39,460 nucleotides of DNA. It comes from Vulcanimicrobiota bacterium. GTDB taxonomy: Bacteria > Vulcanimicrobiota > Vulcanimicrobiia > Vulcanimicrobiales > Vulcanimicrobiaceae. The stretch spans positions 40,230 to 79,689 of the forward strand of contig PLED01000002.1 of NCBI GenBank assembly GCA_003136355.1. The letters are read 5' to 3'. The notes below the pieces were generated by a model, which saw nothing but the letters and a program-made list of their open reading frames with translations, was not told where the DNA came from and ran no database searches. This document shows positions 9,170 through 18,349 of the stretch, piece after piece (the stretch's first letter is position 1; every line of letters starts with the position of its first letter). The position numbers and the translations under genes were made by a program.

Positions 9170-9649
9170 GTGCCGCGAACAAGAACCGCATTCGATCCCG
9201 CCGGTCTCGACTACGGCGATCTTCAGTTGTATCTGTGCTGCAGGGACCTAGCAGCATCGCGCGGGCATTCGGATCCCGACTCGATTCTAGCGCGCGTCCA
9301 AACTGCGTTCAAGGGCGGCCACTTTCCCGACGCGATAGTATTACTGAAAAGACACCTCGCGATCGCTGGCATATCGCCCGAGCAAGACGACGTCGACCAC
9401 AAGCGTTTCGCCTCTCTTAGACGGCTGCGCGAGCTCACACAGGCGGAAATGGCCCGATCGCTTGGGTTATCGCCGTCAACCATCTGCAACTTCGAGAACG
9501 GCAGCGGCACGCTCAGCTTTGTAAGCGTCTTGCTAGCAGCGGATCGCCTTGGCGTGTCGGCCGACCAGCTGTTTCCCGGTTCCGCAATGAGAATGGCGGC
9601 GGCAGATGAGCTCTCCCGAAAACGTCGGCACAGAAAAGAATCCGCCTAG
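9170..9649 (+). CDS. XRE-type regulator with C-terminal HTH
   Basis: GTG start just after the operator; LRRLRELTQAEMARSLGLSPSTICNFENGSGTLSFVSVLLAADRLGVSADQLFP; the upstream track extension crosses the operator and is unlikely to be translated. Confidence 0.75.
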   Translation: MPRTRTAFDPAGLDYGDLQLYLCCRDLAASRGHSDPDSILARVQTAFKGGHFPDAIVLLKRHLAIAGISPEQDDVDHKRFASLRRLRELTQAEMARSLGLSPSTICNFENGSGTLSFVSVLLAADRLGVSADQLFPGSAMRMAAADELSRKRRHRKESA

Positions 9650-9692
9650 AATCGTGGCACAATCGGCGGCGCGTGAAACTTTCTCAGAATTG

Positions 9693-9965
9693 TTAAACAA
9701 GCTGAGGAGAAAACGGGAAACTAGCGTCCACGAGACTCATGATTATCTGCCGGCTCCACTCCTCGCCGATTTTCTTATTGTCAACGTCTCGAGCAAGCTC
9801 GTCGATTGCTATGAATTTGCCGCTTAGCGAATTGCCGCGGCGCTCGAAAAACTCCGCGCCGCTAAGTGCGACCGCAACGTCGTCGGTCTCGGCACGCCAT
9901 TCATACACAATCGCTAGATGTTTCGAAGTTCGTTCTTCGCGGTCGATATATACAGCCCCGAGCAA
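9693..9965 (-). pseudogene. Possible C-terminal remnant of a Nudix-like/unknown protein
   Basis: The frame continues upstream of the TTG start (..ISIQEDLHLSIEPDQLKLLGAVYIDREERTSKHLAIVYEW..) without a canonical start codon in the part read and runs toward/into the neighbouring ORF. Confidence 0.3.
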
Positions 9966-10029
9966 TTTCAGCTGATCGGGCTCAATGCTCAGGTGGAGAT
10001 CTTCCTGGATGGAGATCCGCGATGACGAA

Positions 10030-10563
10030 TCACCAGCGAATGTTGCTCTTGGGTTGCAAGCCGAACGCCGCAGCGGCGCCGAAGGGGACCCCTTGGCTCA
10101 TCGCCTCGTGAACCGAGATCTTACCCTTGCGGACGATCAGAGGTCTGTAATGCCTGACGCTGAGGGCGCGGCTCTGCCGTAGGATGACCTGTCCCGATTG
10201 CCCGGTCGACGCGATCCAGTTCACCAAAATGTACGTTTCGTGGCTAGTTCCATAGCTGCGGACCTCGGCTGCATTCGCACCGGAGATTCCAAATTGATGC
10301 GCGACGACTGCTCCTGTGGTAAAAGCCAAGCCATGTAGAATGGGAGAAGCGTCGTCGCACGATGCGGTTCCAACGATTTTATCAGGGGGCATCTGTATCG
10401 GTATTCGAACCTCGGAACAGGTTAGGAATATTCCCGAGGAAATCTTATGCCCCGTCCACTCATTGCCGTTAGCCTGTCGCAATACTTGCCCGGCGTTAGC
10501 CGCGAACGCCGAACCAGAAGCTAGGGTCATGAAAAGAGCGAACGAAAAGAATCGTCGAATCAT
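10030..10563 (-). CDS. Secreted hypothetical protein
   Basis: Signal peptide MIRRFFSFALFMTLASGSAFAA. Confidence 0.6.
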   Translation of the reverse strand: MIRRFFSFALFMTLASGSAFAANAGQVLRQANGNEWTGHKISSGIFLTCSEVRIPIQMPPDKIVGTASCDDASPILHGLAFTTGAVVAHQFGISGANAAEVRSYGTSHETYILVNWIASTGQSGQVILRQSRALSVRHYRPLIVRKGKISVHEAMSQGVPFGAAAAFGLQPKSNIRW

Positions 10564-10574
10564 TTGAAGTCTCC

Positions 10575-11231
10575 CTATGGGACCGCAAAATCAGGTATAG
10601 AACTCCTGATCGCGCTTACATCATCGCGATTGAGTTCGAGTAGGCTCCCGCGCGGGACGGCCGTCTTGCCGCCGACTTGGATGGGCGAGGGTTGAAGGAA
10701 TAGGAAAATCACGCGATCAGTTTCAAGCGCAACGGTTATCCTCGTATCGGACTTGATGCGGAGAAGCTCGTCGGATACTGTTTTTGTTGAACTGGAGTTT
10801 CTCATCGTGATTTCCTCGACGAAAGAGCCGCTTTCGCCCATTCGTACCGCGTGTGCTCGCGCTCGCCCGGTATCGATCGCCAGAAAGTAGAGACCGGCGA
10901 ATATCGCCGCCACGAATGCGATCTGCACAGGACGCTCGTTGGCGAGATGACTTTTGCGCCACCATAGAACAGTCAGCGCGATGCCAACCACGATGCCGAC
11001 GAATACAATCAACGCAAGATTATTTTTCATGACAACCGCTGACATCATTAAGATGGTTGCGGGATCAGCAGATGTCCTCGCGTCTATTCCAAACTCATGC
11101 AAGTAGGAAAAGTACTCGGCTGTACCGGTAAAAGTTAAGGCCGAAACTGCCACGAGGCCGACATCTCGTGCGTTACCCCAGAAACTCGGTCCCGGTACGG
11201 TCTCGGATGTGGTCGCGGGCTCATTTGCCAT
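10575..11231 (-). CDS. Hypothetical multi-TM membrane protein
   Basis: MANEPATTSETV.. with TM segments LALIVFVGIVVGIALTVLWW and VQIAFVAAIFAGLYFLAI; the track start at 11375 looks too far upstream. Confidence 0.55.
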   Translation of the reverse strand: MANEPATTSETVPGPSFWGNARDVGLVAVSALTFTGTAEYFSYLHEFGIDARTSADPATILMMSAVVMKNNLALIVFVGIVVGIALTVLWWRKSHLANERPVQIAFVAAIFAGLYFLAIDTGRARAHAVRMGESGSFVEEITMRNSSSTKTVSDELLRIKSDTRITVALETDRVIFLFLQPSPIQVGGKTAVPRGSLLELNRDDVSAIRSSIPDFAVP

Positions 11232-11723
11232 CACTTCACCTCTTCCTCGCCATGCAGTCGGACTTTTGCCGCTTTGTTTTAGCGACTTTGCCAAGTAAAA
11301 GCCAAAAACCAGTGCTTCCTGAGTTCGGAACAGAGGACCAAAAGTTCTTGGCTTACGCCATTCTCCCTGACGCATACCGGAGTGCCGTTTTCAGAGCTAC
11401 AGTTACCCTCCCGTGCAGTTTTGCGAACTGGTTTTGAATGCGCTGGCTTTGTACTCGTAAGAGCATGCGCGCTGTTTAACCTTTCCGATCCCTTGTTCAG
11501 GGCGGTGCCCGCCTTTAGCGTCGTAGTAGCTCAAAAGGGCTAATTTCCACCTCGTTCGAACGACCGCTAATTACCTGGGCTCCGAACGGCCCGACTCAGG
11601 AAGCGACCCGAACCTACCACAAAACAAGATTTGAAGGCAACAGCGTGCGCATGCGATGGTGTGATACGCAAAATACTGGATGTAAGGTGTGGTGTGAATC
11701 ATCTTGTTCCTATTTCTAGAGGC

Positions 11724-12137
11724 ATGAATGAATCGGCAGGGCTTCCATTGACGTTGCTGTCGCCATCCGTAACGACACGGCTTTTGTACTATGCCAGGGC
11801 AAACCAGGCAGCGATATATGTGCGCGAGCATATCAGCGAGCACATTCAGCTACAGGCTATTGCGACACTAGTATGCATGCATAAGGCGGCCTTTTCGCGG
11901 TATTTTGCAGATAAGATCGGCGTTACGTTTAGCAGCTTCGTTCGCACCCTCAAGGTCGAATATGCGATGAAACAGCTCGAATGCAGTGACCTCCAAGTTT
12001 CTGAGCTAGCGAACGAGCTCGGTTATACAAATCTCTGCAGCTTTACAAGAGTGTTCAAAGCAGTATCAGGACAAACTCCCTCCGAGTACAGGCGCAATCG
12101 GCTCGCGGCGAGATGTGCATCGCAAAACCGGTCATGA
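11724..12137 (+). CDS. AraC-family transcriptional regulator (DNA-binding domain only)
   Basis: IYVREHISEHIQLQAIATLVCMHKAAFSRYFADKIGVTFSSFVRTLKVEYAMKQL..SELANELGYTNLCSFTRVFKAVSGQTPSEYR. Confidence 0.9.
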   Translation: MNESAGLPLTLLSPSVTTRLLYYARANQAAIYVREHISEHIQLQAIATLVCMHKAAFSRYFADKIGVTFSSFVRTLKVEYAMKQLECSDLQVSELANELGYTNLCSFTRVFKAVSGQTPSEYRRNRLAARCASQNRS

Positions 12138-13309
12138 CGGCCGCACGGCGTCCCATGCTTTCACGGGAAGTGTCCGATGCAGCTATCGACATCGCCGAGC
12201 TCGTCGCCCGTCGCCTCTCGACTGCTCGGTCATTGGGCCGAGGATTGTGCGGCCCTGCCGGCATATCGATGCTCTACGCTGCGCTTGCGGAGGCAACAAA
12301 CGATGTTGAGTACGCTCGACTGGCGCATCACTTTCTCTCGCAAGCTGCTTCAAGCGGCGAGCCACCAATTCGGCGGCTCTTCTCAGGCGTGGATGGTCTG
12401 CTCGCTGCGGCGACATATGCCTCTCGGATCGATCCACTCTATGCCCGCTTGGCAAATCGGTGCGAAGTCGCGGTGGAACAAAGCCCTTCGCCAGAACTCG
12501 GGAAGCCATTAAGCTTTGACGTATATGATATCGTCTCGGGATGGGCTGGTGATTGCCTTGCATTTTACATGCGACCACCATCCGTAGCAAAAAGACAATC
12601 GCTCAACTACCTAATTTGGCTGACCGCTGGAGAACGCGACCGATGGAGTTGTCCCCATCCGCTTGATCGCCTCGGTGCACCACGCAATGATCTCGGCATG
12701 GCGCACGGAATCGCCGGCGTCCTAAGTGCGCTGACTCTGATCTCGCCCGAGGGATCTCCCGTTCATGACGCGGCGATAAAGCAGATAGCAGCATGGATAG
12801 CGGCAAATACGATCGACGCTTCTTCGCCGTGTTGGGGCGGATATATCGATCCGCGCGGGCAGCAACCGGCGCGTGCCGCTTGGTGCTATGGTACTCCAGG
12901 AGTGGCAGCGGCGTTGTTCCAGGCCGCAGTTCGGATAAATGACATTCCTCTGCAACAACTGGCGATTGATGCCCTGGAGAGGCAATCCGAAGCGCCGATC
13001 GATACCTGGGGCATGAAGGACCACGCCATATGTCACGGATCGATGGGAAACGCGCTTATCTTTGCGAGCGTGGGCGTGGCAAGCGGAAATCTAGCACTGC
13101 TTAATATCGCGGAGCAGTTAGTTACGAGAGTGGTCGATTCTTTTAACAAAAATTACCCCTATGGTTATTTGGGAGCTTCTTTAGATGAGGCTGAAGGGGC
13201 GGCCAATCTACTGGAGGGTGCCAGCGGCATCGCGCTGAGCCTGCTCACTCTGGCGTGTCGAGCCGACCCTTCTTGGATGGTGTATTTTGGCCTTGCGCCA
13301 GCATTTTGA
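12134..13309 (+). CDS. lanC: LanC-like lanthionine synthetase (cyclase)
   Basis: LGMAHGIAGVLS, RAAWCYGTPGVAAALF and AICHGSMGNALIF: His and CYG/CHG zinc-site motifs of LanC; ATGA overlap with the AraC gene. Confidence 0.9.
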   Translation: MTAARRPMLSREVSDAAIDIAELVARRLSTARSLGRGLCGPAGISMLYAALAEATNDVEYARLAHHFLSQAASSGEPPIRRLFSGVDGLLAAATYASRIDPLYARLANRCEVAVEQSPSPELGKPLSFDVYDIVSGWAGDCLAFYMRPPSVAKRQSLNYLIWLTAGERDRWSCPHPLDRLGAPRNDLGMAHGIAGVLSALTLISPEGSPVHDAAIKQIAAWIAANTIDASSPCWGGYIDPRGQQPARAAWCYGTPGVAAALFQAAVRINDIPLQQLAIDALERQSEAPIDTWGMKDHAICHGSMGNALIFASVGVASGNLALLNIAEQLVTRVVDSFNKNYPYGYLGASLDEAEGAANLLEGASGIALSLLTLACRADPSWMVYFGLAPAF

Positions 13310-13316
13310 ACGCAAA

Positions 13317-15044
13317 ATGACGGTTCGCCAGCTTTGGGAGGTATGCAGGGCATCGCCGGCCGTCGCCAGCGGCATTTTGGCGACATTTGTTCTGGGCGCG
13401 GCATTAAGCCCTCTAGCGCCGTTTCTGACAGGGCGAATCGTTGACGCACTGCAACACGGCAACTTCTGGCAGTCAATGCGCCAGCTTTATTGGATGGCAG
13501 GCGTGGTTCTCGCTTCCGCGCTCATTGCACTTGCCAACAATTACTTAGCGACGCTCTTCCGCGAAACACTTGCCCGCGATTTGAGGGTGCAAATAATTAG
13601 CAAGATCCATCGCGCTAAATTCGATTCCGCGCTAAAATTTACTGCGGGGGAGGCGATAAACCGTTTGTCCGGCGACATTGACGCGGTGACCATCCAGATG
13701 CAGTTCACTCTGTTCCCAACTATTTCGGCGTTTCTGGCGGTCATAGTGACGGTAGCGTTCATGTTCCAACTAAATAGCACGCTCGCCACCATCGCCTGCT
13801 GCGCAACACTAGCTTTATCCGTCCCCCAACACTTTGCTAAACGCCGATTCGCGACGTTTCGTCGGGAACTCAGCGAAGCTAGGGACCGATTGCAAACCAA
13901 GGCTCAGGAAACATTGACCCCCGGCGCGCTGGCGTTGCTCAAAGGAGCGAACGCGTTCAACCGGGAGAGCGTTCGCTTCGGAACGCATGCCAACAACGTG
14001 AGGTCCGTCAACTTGAGACAGGCGATGTTTGGCGGATGGATATCGGTGTGGTCATCGTTCCTGCAGATACTCGGCCCCGTCGCGCTGCTCGCTTTTGGAT
14101 CCTATTTGGTAAGCCAGCGCGCACTGTCCTTAGGTACTTTGGTTGCTTTTCTCGCATATCAGCGAAATCTGTCGTCGCCTTTCAGTGCAATTTCGAACCT
14201 GCAGGTTCAATTGGCAATTATGGCAGTCATCTTCCGAAGGCTTTTCGATCTTTTTGACTTGCCTGACGAGACTTCGGGAACGCATCCGCTTGGAGTCGGA
14301 CCGATCGAATTCTGCGATGTTTGGGTTACTCGAGCTCAAAGGCCAATTCTCAAATCTCTCAATCTGCGTATTGAGCGCGGAGCGCACCTGGCTATCGTCG
14401 GGCCGAGCGGATCTGGAAAATCAACTATCGCCGCGGTACTAATGCGTTTCATTGACGGCGAACGCGGGTCGGTTATCTTGGCGGAGACTCCCCTGTGTGA
14501 CATCTTGCTTTCGGAATTGCGCTCAAAGATCGCGCTGGTTCCACAGGACGCCTTTATTTTCAGCGAGACGCTTGATTATAACATTCGTTACGGCAAGCCG
14601 GGTGTAAGTCAGGCCGAGTTCGACAACGTAGCAGAACTTTGTGAAGTCAATGCAATGGCTCGACTGATGCCTCGAGGGTATGCTACCGAGCTTGGAGCGC
14701 ACGGATTCAATCTCTCCGGCGGCGAGCGTCAGCGCGTAAGCTTGGCACGCGCCCTGCTGCAACGGCCCGAGATATTGATCCTTGACGAGGCACTTACCGG
14801 CGTAGACTTAGAAAGCGAACGAGCGATACTGGGATCCGTGCGTCGACGAATGAAAAACCGGACGCTGATCGTGATCACTCACCGCCTTCACTCCATAGCG
14901 GAATTCGACATGATCGTCATCGTCGCCGATGGCCGGGTAGTAGTCACCGGGTCGCATGCTACTTTGATGCGCGATAACGCCTGGTACCGCGCAATGCTCG
15001 TCCGTGACCGGGAACCATCGACCGAGGTGCTTTCCTATAAATAG
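13317..15044 (+). CDS. ABC transporter, fused permease/ATPase, likely lanthipeptide exporter without C39 peptidase domain
   Basis: Six-TM N-terminal region; GPSGSGKST, LSGGERQRVSLARALL, ILILDEALTGVD. Confidence 0.9.
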   Translation: MTVRQLWEVCRASPAVASGILATFVLGAALSPLAPFLTGRIVDALQHGNFWQSMRQLYWMAGVVLASALIALANNYLATLFRETLARDLRVQIISKIHRAKFDSALKFTAGEAINRLSGDIDAVTIQMQFTLFPTISAFLAVIVTVAFMFQLNSTLATIACCATLALSVPQHFAKRRFATFRRELSEARDRLQTKAQETLTPGALALLKGANAFNRESVRFGTHANNVRSVNLRQAMFGGWISVWSSFLQILGPVALLAFGSYLVSQRALSLGTLVAFLAYQRNLSSPFSAISNLQVQLAIMAVIFRRLFDLFDLPDETSGTHPLGVGPIEFCDVWVTRAQRPILKSLNLRIERGAHLAIVGPSGSGKSTIAAVLMRFIDGERGSVILAETPLCDILLSELRSKIALVPQDAFIFSETLDYNIRYGKPGVSQAEFDNVAELCEVNAMARLMPRGYATELGAHGFNLSGGERQRVSLARALLQRPEILILDEALTGVDLESERAILGSVRRRMKNRTLIVITHRLHSIAEFDMIVIVADGRVVVTGSHATLMRDNAWYRAMLVRDREPSTEVLSYK

Positions 15045-15072
15045 CTTTCAAGATCGTTACGCATTAGGATCA

Positions 15073-18000
15073 ATGCCGCTGATCGTCGGGCGTACTCCCT
15101 TGCTCCCCTTTTCGACCATTTTTGATGTATGCTCGGCAGATGATCCCTACGAAGAGCTGCGGGCGCTCCTGCGTCGCCACCCTGCGGTGCTCACTGCCAT
15201 TTGCGCTGCTTCTCCGTCGCTATGTGAAGCCGCACATCAGTGGCTGTCGGATAAACCATACAAAAATAAGAAGATGCCGCTTCGTATTCTAGCCTATGTC
15301 GCGCGCATGTCAACTCGTACCACCCCGTTCGGTCTCTTCGCAAGCCTCGGAGAGGTTCACGCAGGAGCGAAAACAACGCTTCGATTGGCAGGCGGGGAAA
15401 CGCTGCGCACGTTTACTCGGCCGGACATGGGCTGGCTCTTCACACGTATTGACGAAATTGAAAAGGATGCTTCCACGCGGCTTCGGTTACATGTGTTCAC
15501 CAACGAAGCCGTCTTGAAGCGCGGTGGCCGGCTATATGTGCTGAACCCAAATCTCACCAGGGCGACGCAGTCCCGATCAGAGTATCTTCACGAGCAAACA
15601 CCCGTTTCGCTCAAACACACAGAGTCCGTCGAATTTCTCAGAACTTTCGCGCGCGACGGCGCCCTCGTCGCCGACTGCATAAACGCGCTTGCCGAGCGAT
15701 ACGCGGCAAGTCATGAGAAAGCAGAGCGTCTATTCGGACAACTCTGGGACGCTGGAATCGTGCTTTCCGAATTGCGCCCATCACCCTTATTGGATCCTTC
15801 CACTTATGTCTTTCAGTGCATGACTAGGGCCGGCTTACCGTTTGCGGATGTACTTGCCGAAGCGATCAAGGCGAGCGCAATCTTCGACCGAAAGCCCGTT
15901 CTCAAACGATGCACAGCGGATCTTACATCGGCGATGGAGCCATTACGTAATACTACAGCCGCGGCGGACAATGTCTTACAGATCGACATGCGGCATGATT
16001 TCGTCGGAATGCTCGGCAACTCTATCATGGATGACGTTTCTGTGCTGGGCGAGTCCCTGTTTCGGAGCGCGCCGATCTTGGAACTCAAACGCTATCGCGA
16101 GCGCTTCATGGAACGCTACGAAGGCACTGATCGAATCGTGCCCTTGTTGGAACTCGTCGATGCTGATTTCGGATTGGGTCCACCCGAGGGGCTGACTGAG
16201 GTCCGCCCTGAACCGCAAAACTCTCGCGATTTTGCAATCACGAGCCTTGCGGCGCGCGCCGCCCGAGAACATCTGCTCGAGATTGCGCTCACAGAAGACG
16301 AATTCAATCAATATCTGCCGGCCATCTCTTTCGAAGATTCTGTGTTCCCTGATTCGATCGAAATCGCATTTACCGTTGCGGCGCGCTCTCTGTCAGCGCT
16401 CGAGAAAGGTGAATATAGAGTGGCTCCGGCCGCGTTCAGCGCGTCCGAAAGCGCTGGGAAAAGCCTCGGTAGGTTTGGACACGTCCTGCGCAACCAAACA
16501 ATGCAACGCTTCAGAACGCTGGCCAGTAACGCGAACGAGGACGAAATAACTGCAGAGCTCGTCTATGCGCCCGGCGCACGCGGATACAATGTCGCAGTAC
16601 GGGAACGCTTGTACGCCTATGAAATCAATTTCGGAACCTTTGGCCACTCTGGCGCGGTTCGATTGCCCTTCGACGACCTGTGGGTTGGACTCGACATAGA
16701 CCGTTTTTACATCTGGTCGCAGTCGCTCCAACGCCGGGTCCAAGTTCGCGAGGGCCACGCCTTCAACACATACGGCTTAGCGCCAAACGTATGCCGGTTC
16801 CTATCGGTGGTCGGCCGCGACAGAAGGCGCGGCTTGCGCGAGTTCAATTGGGGACCGGCAGCTAATTTTCCGTGCTTGCCACGCTTGCGCCACGGACGGA
16901 CTGTTCTTTCCCTAGCAGCATGGAAAATGGATAAATCGGCGCTCGATGCTTCAATCCAAGAATCTCGTGAGCGCATTGCCAAATGGCGCGAGAGATGGGC
17001 CGTTTCCCGGCACGTCTACCTTTGCGAAGCTGATCGATGGTTGCCGATCGATTTGGAGTCCGACGTTTCGCTTGCGCTCCTGTGCGATCAGAGCCGCCAA
17101 GCCGCGAGCTCGACGTTGCTGTTCAAAGAAATTTATCCCGGCGTCGACGAAATGTGGGTCACCCGGGGTTTAGACCGGCACGCCACGGAGTTCATCGCCA
17201 GCTATGCTTCTCGCCCGATTGAGCGCGCAGCTGCAAGCGTCAGCTCACCAACTCAACGCGTACGTTACGGTCCCGGGTCAGAGTGGCTCTACGTCAAACT
17301 GTACGTCGGCGCAAATCGAACGGAAACGTTGCTGACATCGAGCATCGCCCCACTTGTCGAGTCGCTCAAAGCCAAGCGGATGGTACAAAAGTGGTTCTTT
17401 CTCCGATATGCCGACCCGCTACCTCATGTCAGGCTTCGCTTCCATGCTGAGGAGGGCTCTGATACCGCCGTTCGAGACTGCGCAATTGGCGCTTTTGAAG
17501 CATGGCTCTGCGACGAGCAAATCGACCGATACTCCCTCGACACATATGATCCAGAATTGGAGCGTTATGGCGGCGTCGGAGCGATCACCGCCGCAGAGCA
17601 GCTCTTTTGGATCGACAGTGAGATCTGTCTAAACGTCCTAGCGACCGACAACGGCGAGCCGACTGAGCTTCGGATTAGATCTGCCGCCCGAAGCTTCGAC
17701 GGAATCTTTTCGGCTTTCTACGCGCAACCCGGAGTTAAGGAAGCACTTGATGAAGAGCCCGGCGTTAAGTTGAAAGCACAGGATTGGACGCTGGTCAAGG
17801 AGCTGCAGTGCAAAACACCCACTACGCCATTCGGCGACGCTTTTCATGCCGCCCTGACTGCGCTCGCACAACAGTCGATTTCTCGGAATCCCCTCACACG
17901 AACGGTCAGTAACCTACACCATATGCACTGCAATCGTCTTGGGCTAGATGCCAAGGCGGAGCGTCGCACAATGAACATACTTCGACGCCTTTGTTTGTCA

Positions 18001-18075
18001 CGCATCGCCATGGCCAAAGCAAAAGAGCTCAAAGCAGACGCTCCGAGCCCTTACGCAACTACTAAGAATGCCTAG
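15073..18075 (+). CDS. lanB: Full-length class I lanthipeptide dehydratase (LanB)
   Basis: N-terminal YVARMSTRTTPFGLFASLG; C-terminal WFFLRYADPLPHVRLRFHAE (SpaB_C/thiopeptide-type domain). Confidence 0.92.
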   Translation: MPLIVGRTPLLPFSTIFDVCSADDPYEELRALLRRHPAVLTAICAASPSLCEAAHQWLSDKPYKNKKMPLRILAYVARMSTRTTPFGLFASLGEVHAGAKTTLRLAGGETLRTFTRPDMGWLFTRIDEIEKDASTRLRLHVFTNEAVLKRGGRLYVLNPNLTRATQSRSEYLHEQTPVSLKHTESVEFLRTFARDGALVADCINALAERYAASHEKAERLFGQLWDAGIVLSELRPSPLLDPSTYVFQCMTRAGLPFADVLAEAIKASAIFDRKPVLKRCTADLTSAMEPLRNTTAAADNVLQIDMRHDFVGMLGNSIMDDVSVLGESLFRSAPILELKRYRERFMERYEGTDRIVPLLELVDADFGLGPPEGLTEVRPEPQNSRDFAITSLAARAAREHLLEIALTEDEFNQYLPAISFEDSVFPDSIEIAFTVAARSLSALEKGEYRVAPAAFSASESAGKSLGRFGHVLRNQTMQRFRTLASNANEDEITAELVYAPGARGYNVAVRERLYAYEINFGTFGHSGAVRLPFDDLWVGLDIDRFYIWSQSLQRRVQVREGHAFNTYGLAPNVCRFLSVVGRDRRRGLREFNWGPAANFPCLPRLRHGRTVLSLAAWKMDKSALDASIQESRERIAKWRERWAVSRHVYLCEADRWLPIDLESDVSLALLCDQSRQAASSTLLFKEIYPGVDEMWVTRGLDRHATEFIASYASRPIERAAASVSSPTQRVRYGPGSEWLYVKLYVGANRTETLLTSSIAPLVESLKAKRMVQKWFFLRYADPLPHVRLRFHAEEGSDTAVRDCAIGAFEAWLCDEQIDRYSLDTYDPELERYGGVGAITAAEQLFWIDSEICLNVLATDNGEPTELRIRSAARSFDGIFSAFYAQPGVKEALDEEPGVKLKAQDWTLVKELQCKTPTTPFGDAFHAALTALAQQSISRNPLTRTVSNLHHMHCNRLGLDAKAERRTMNILRRLCLSRIAMAKAKELKADAPSPYATTKNA

Positions 18076-18218
18076 CAGACAGCCGTGCAGCACGCATCGG
18101 TATTCGGCACCGTGCATTGAATGAATTTCGAGCAATCATTGGTCATAATCGTGTTCTCCTGTACGGTACCCGCCTGCGCAGTGTTATCGCCGATTTTCAA
18201 GTCTATATCTTCGAACAT
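18072..18218 (-). CDS. lanA: Candidate class I lanthipeptide precursor (LanA)
   Basis: MFEDIDLKIGDNTAQAGTVQENTIM-TNDCSKFIQCTVPNTDACCTAVC*; FEDIDL resembles the FNLD-type leader box; C-terminal 23 aa have 5 Ser/Thr and 5 Cys; SD AGGAG 6 nt upstream; adjacent to lanB. Confidence 0.88.
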   Translation of the reverse strand: MFEDIDLKIGDNTAQAGTVQENTIMTNDCSKFIQCTVPNTDACCTAVC

Positions 18219-18224
18219 CGGAGT

Positions 18225-18229
18225 CTCCT
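18225..18229 (-). promoter_or_regulatory. Shine-Dalgarno of the precursor peptide
   Basis: AGGAG on the minus strand, 6 nt before ATG 18218; identifies this Met rather than 18302 as start. Confidence 0.75.
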
Positions 18230-18349
18230 TCAGCATATTTATGCGAAATTTTAAGAACAATGGAGCTAGAATCTCCATCGAGCTTACCTTATAGGGGCCC
18301 ATCAGTACAGCATAGCAAAAACCCGAATTTTAACATTGATTAGCCGTTT

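Noticed and set aside
9606-9827. 73-aa plus ORF following the XRE gene as an antitoxin or toxin partner
   Set aside because: Overlaps the XRE gene out of frame by 44 nt, lies antisense to another frame and has no recognisable motif; left undecided.
11571-11843. Cys-rich 90-aa minus ORF as a second lanthipeptide precursor
   Set aside because: Antisense to the AraC gene, no leader motif or Ser/Thr-Cys pattern, very basic composition; looks like a shadow ORF.
18219-18302. Track start of the precursor at 18302 (76 aa, MGPYKVSSMEIL...)
   Set aside because: A clear AGGAG sits 6 nt before ATG 18218 and the FEDIDL leader box follows immediately; the upstream extension has no comparable support.
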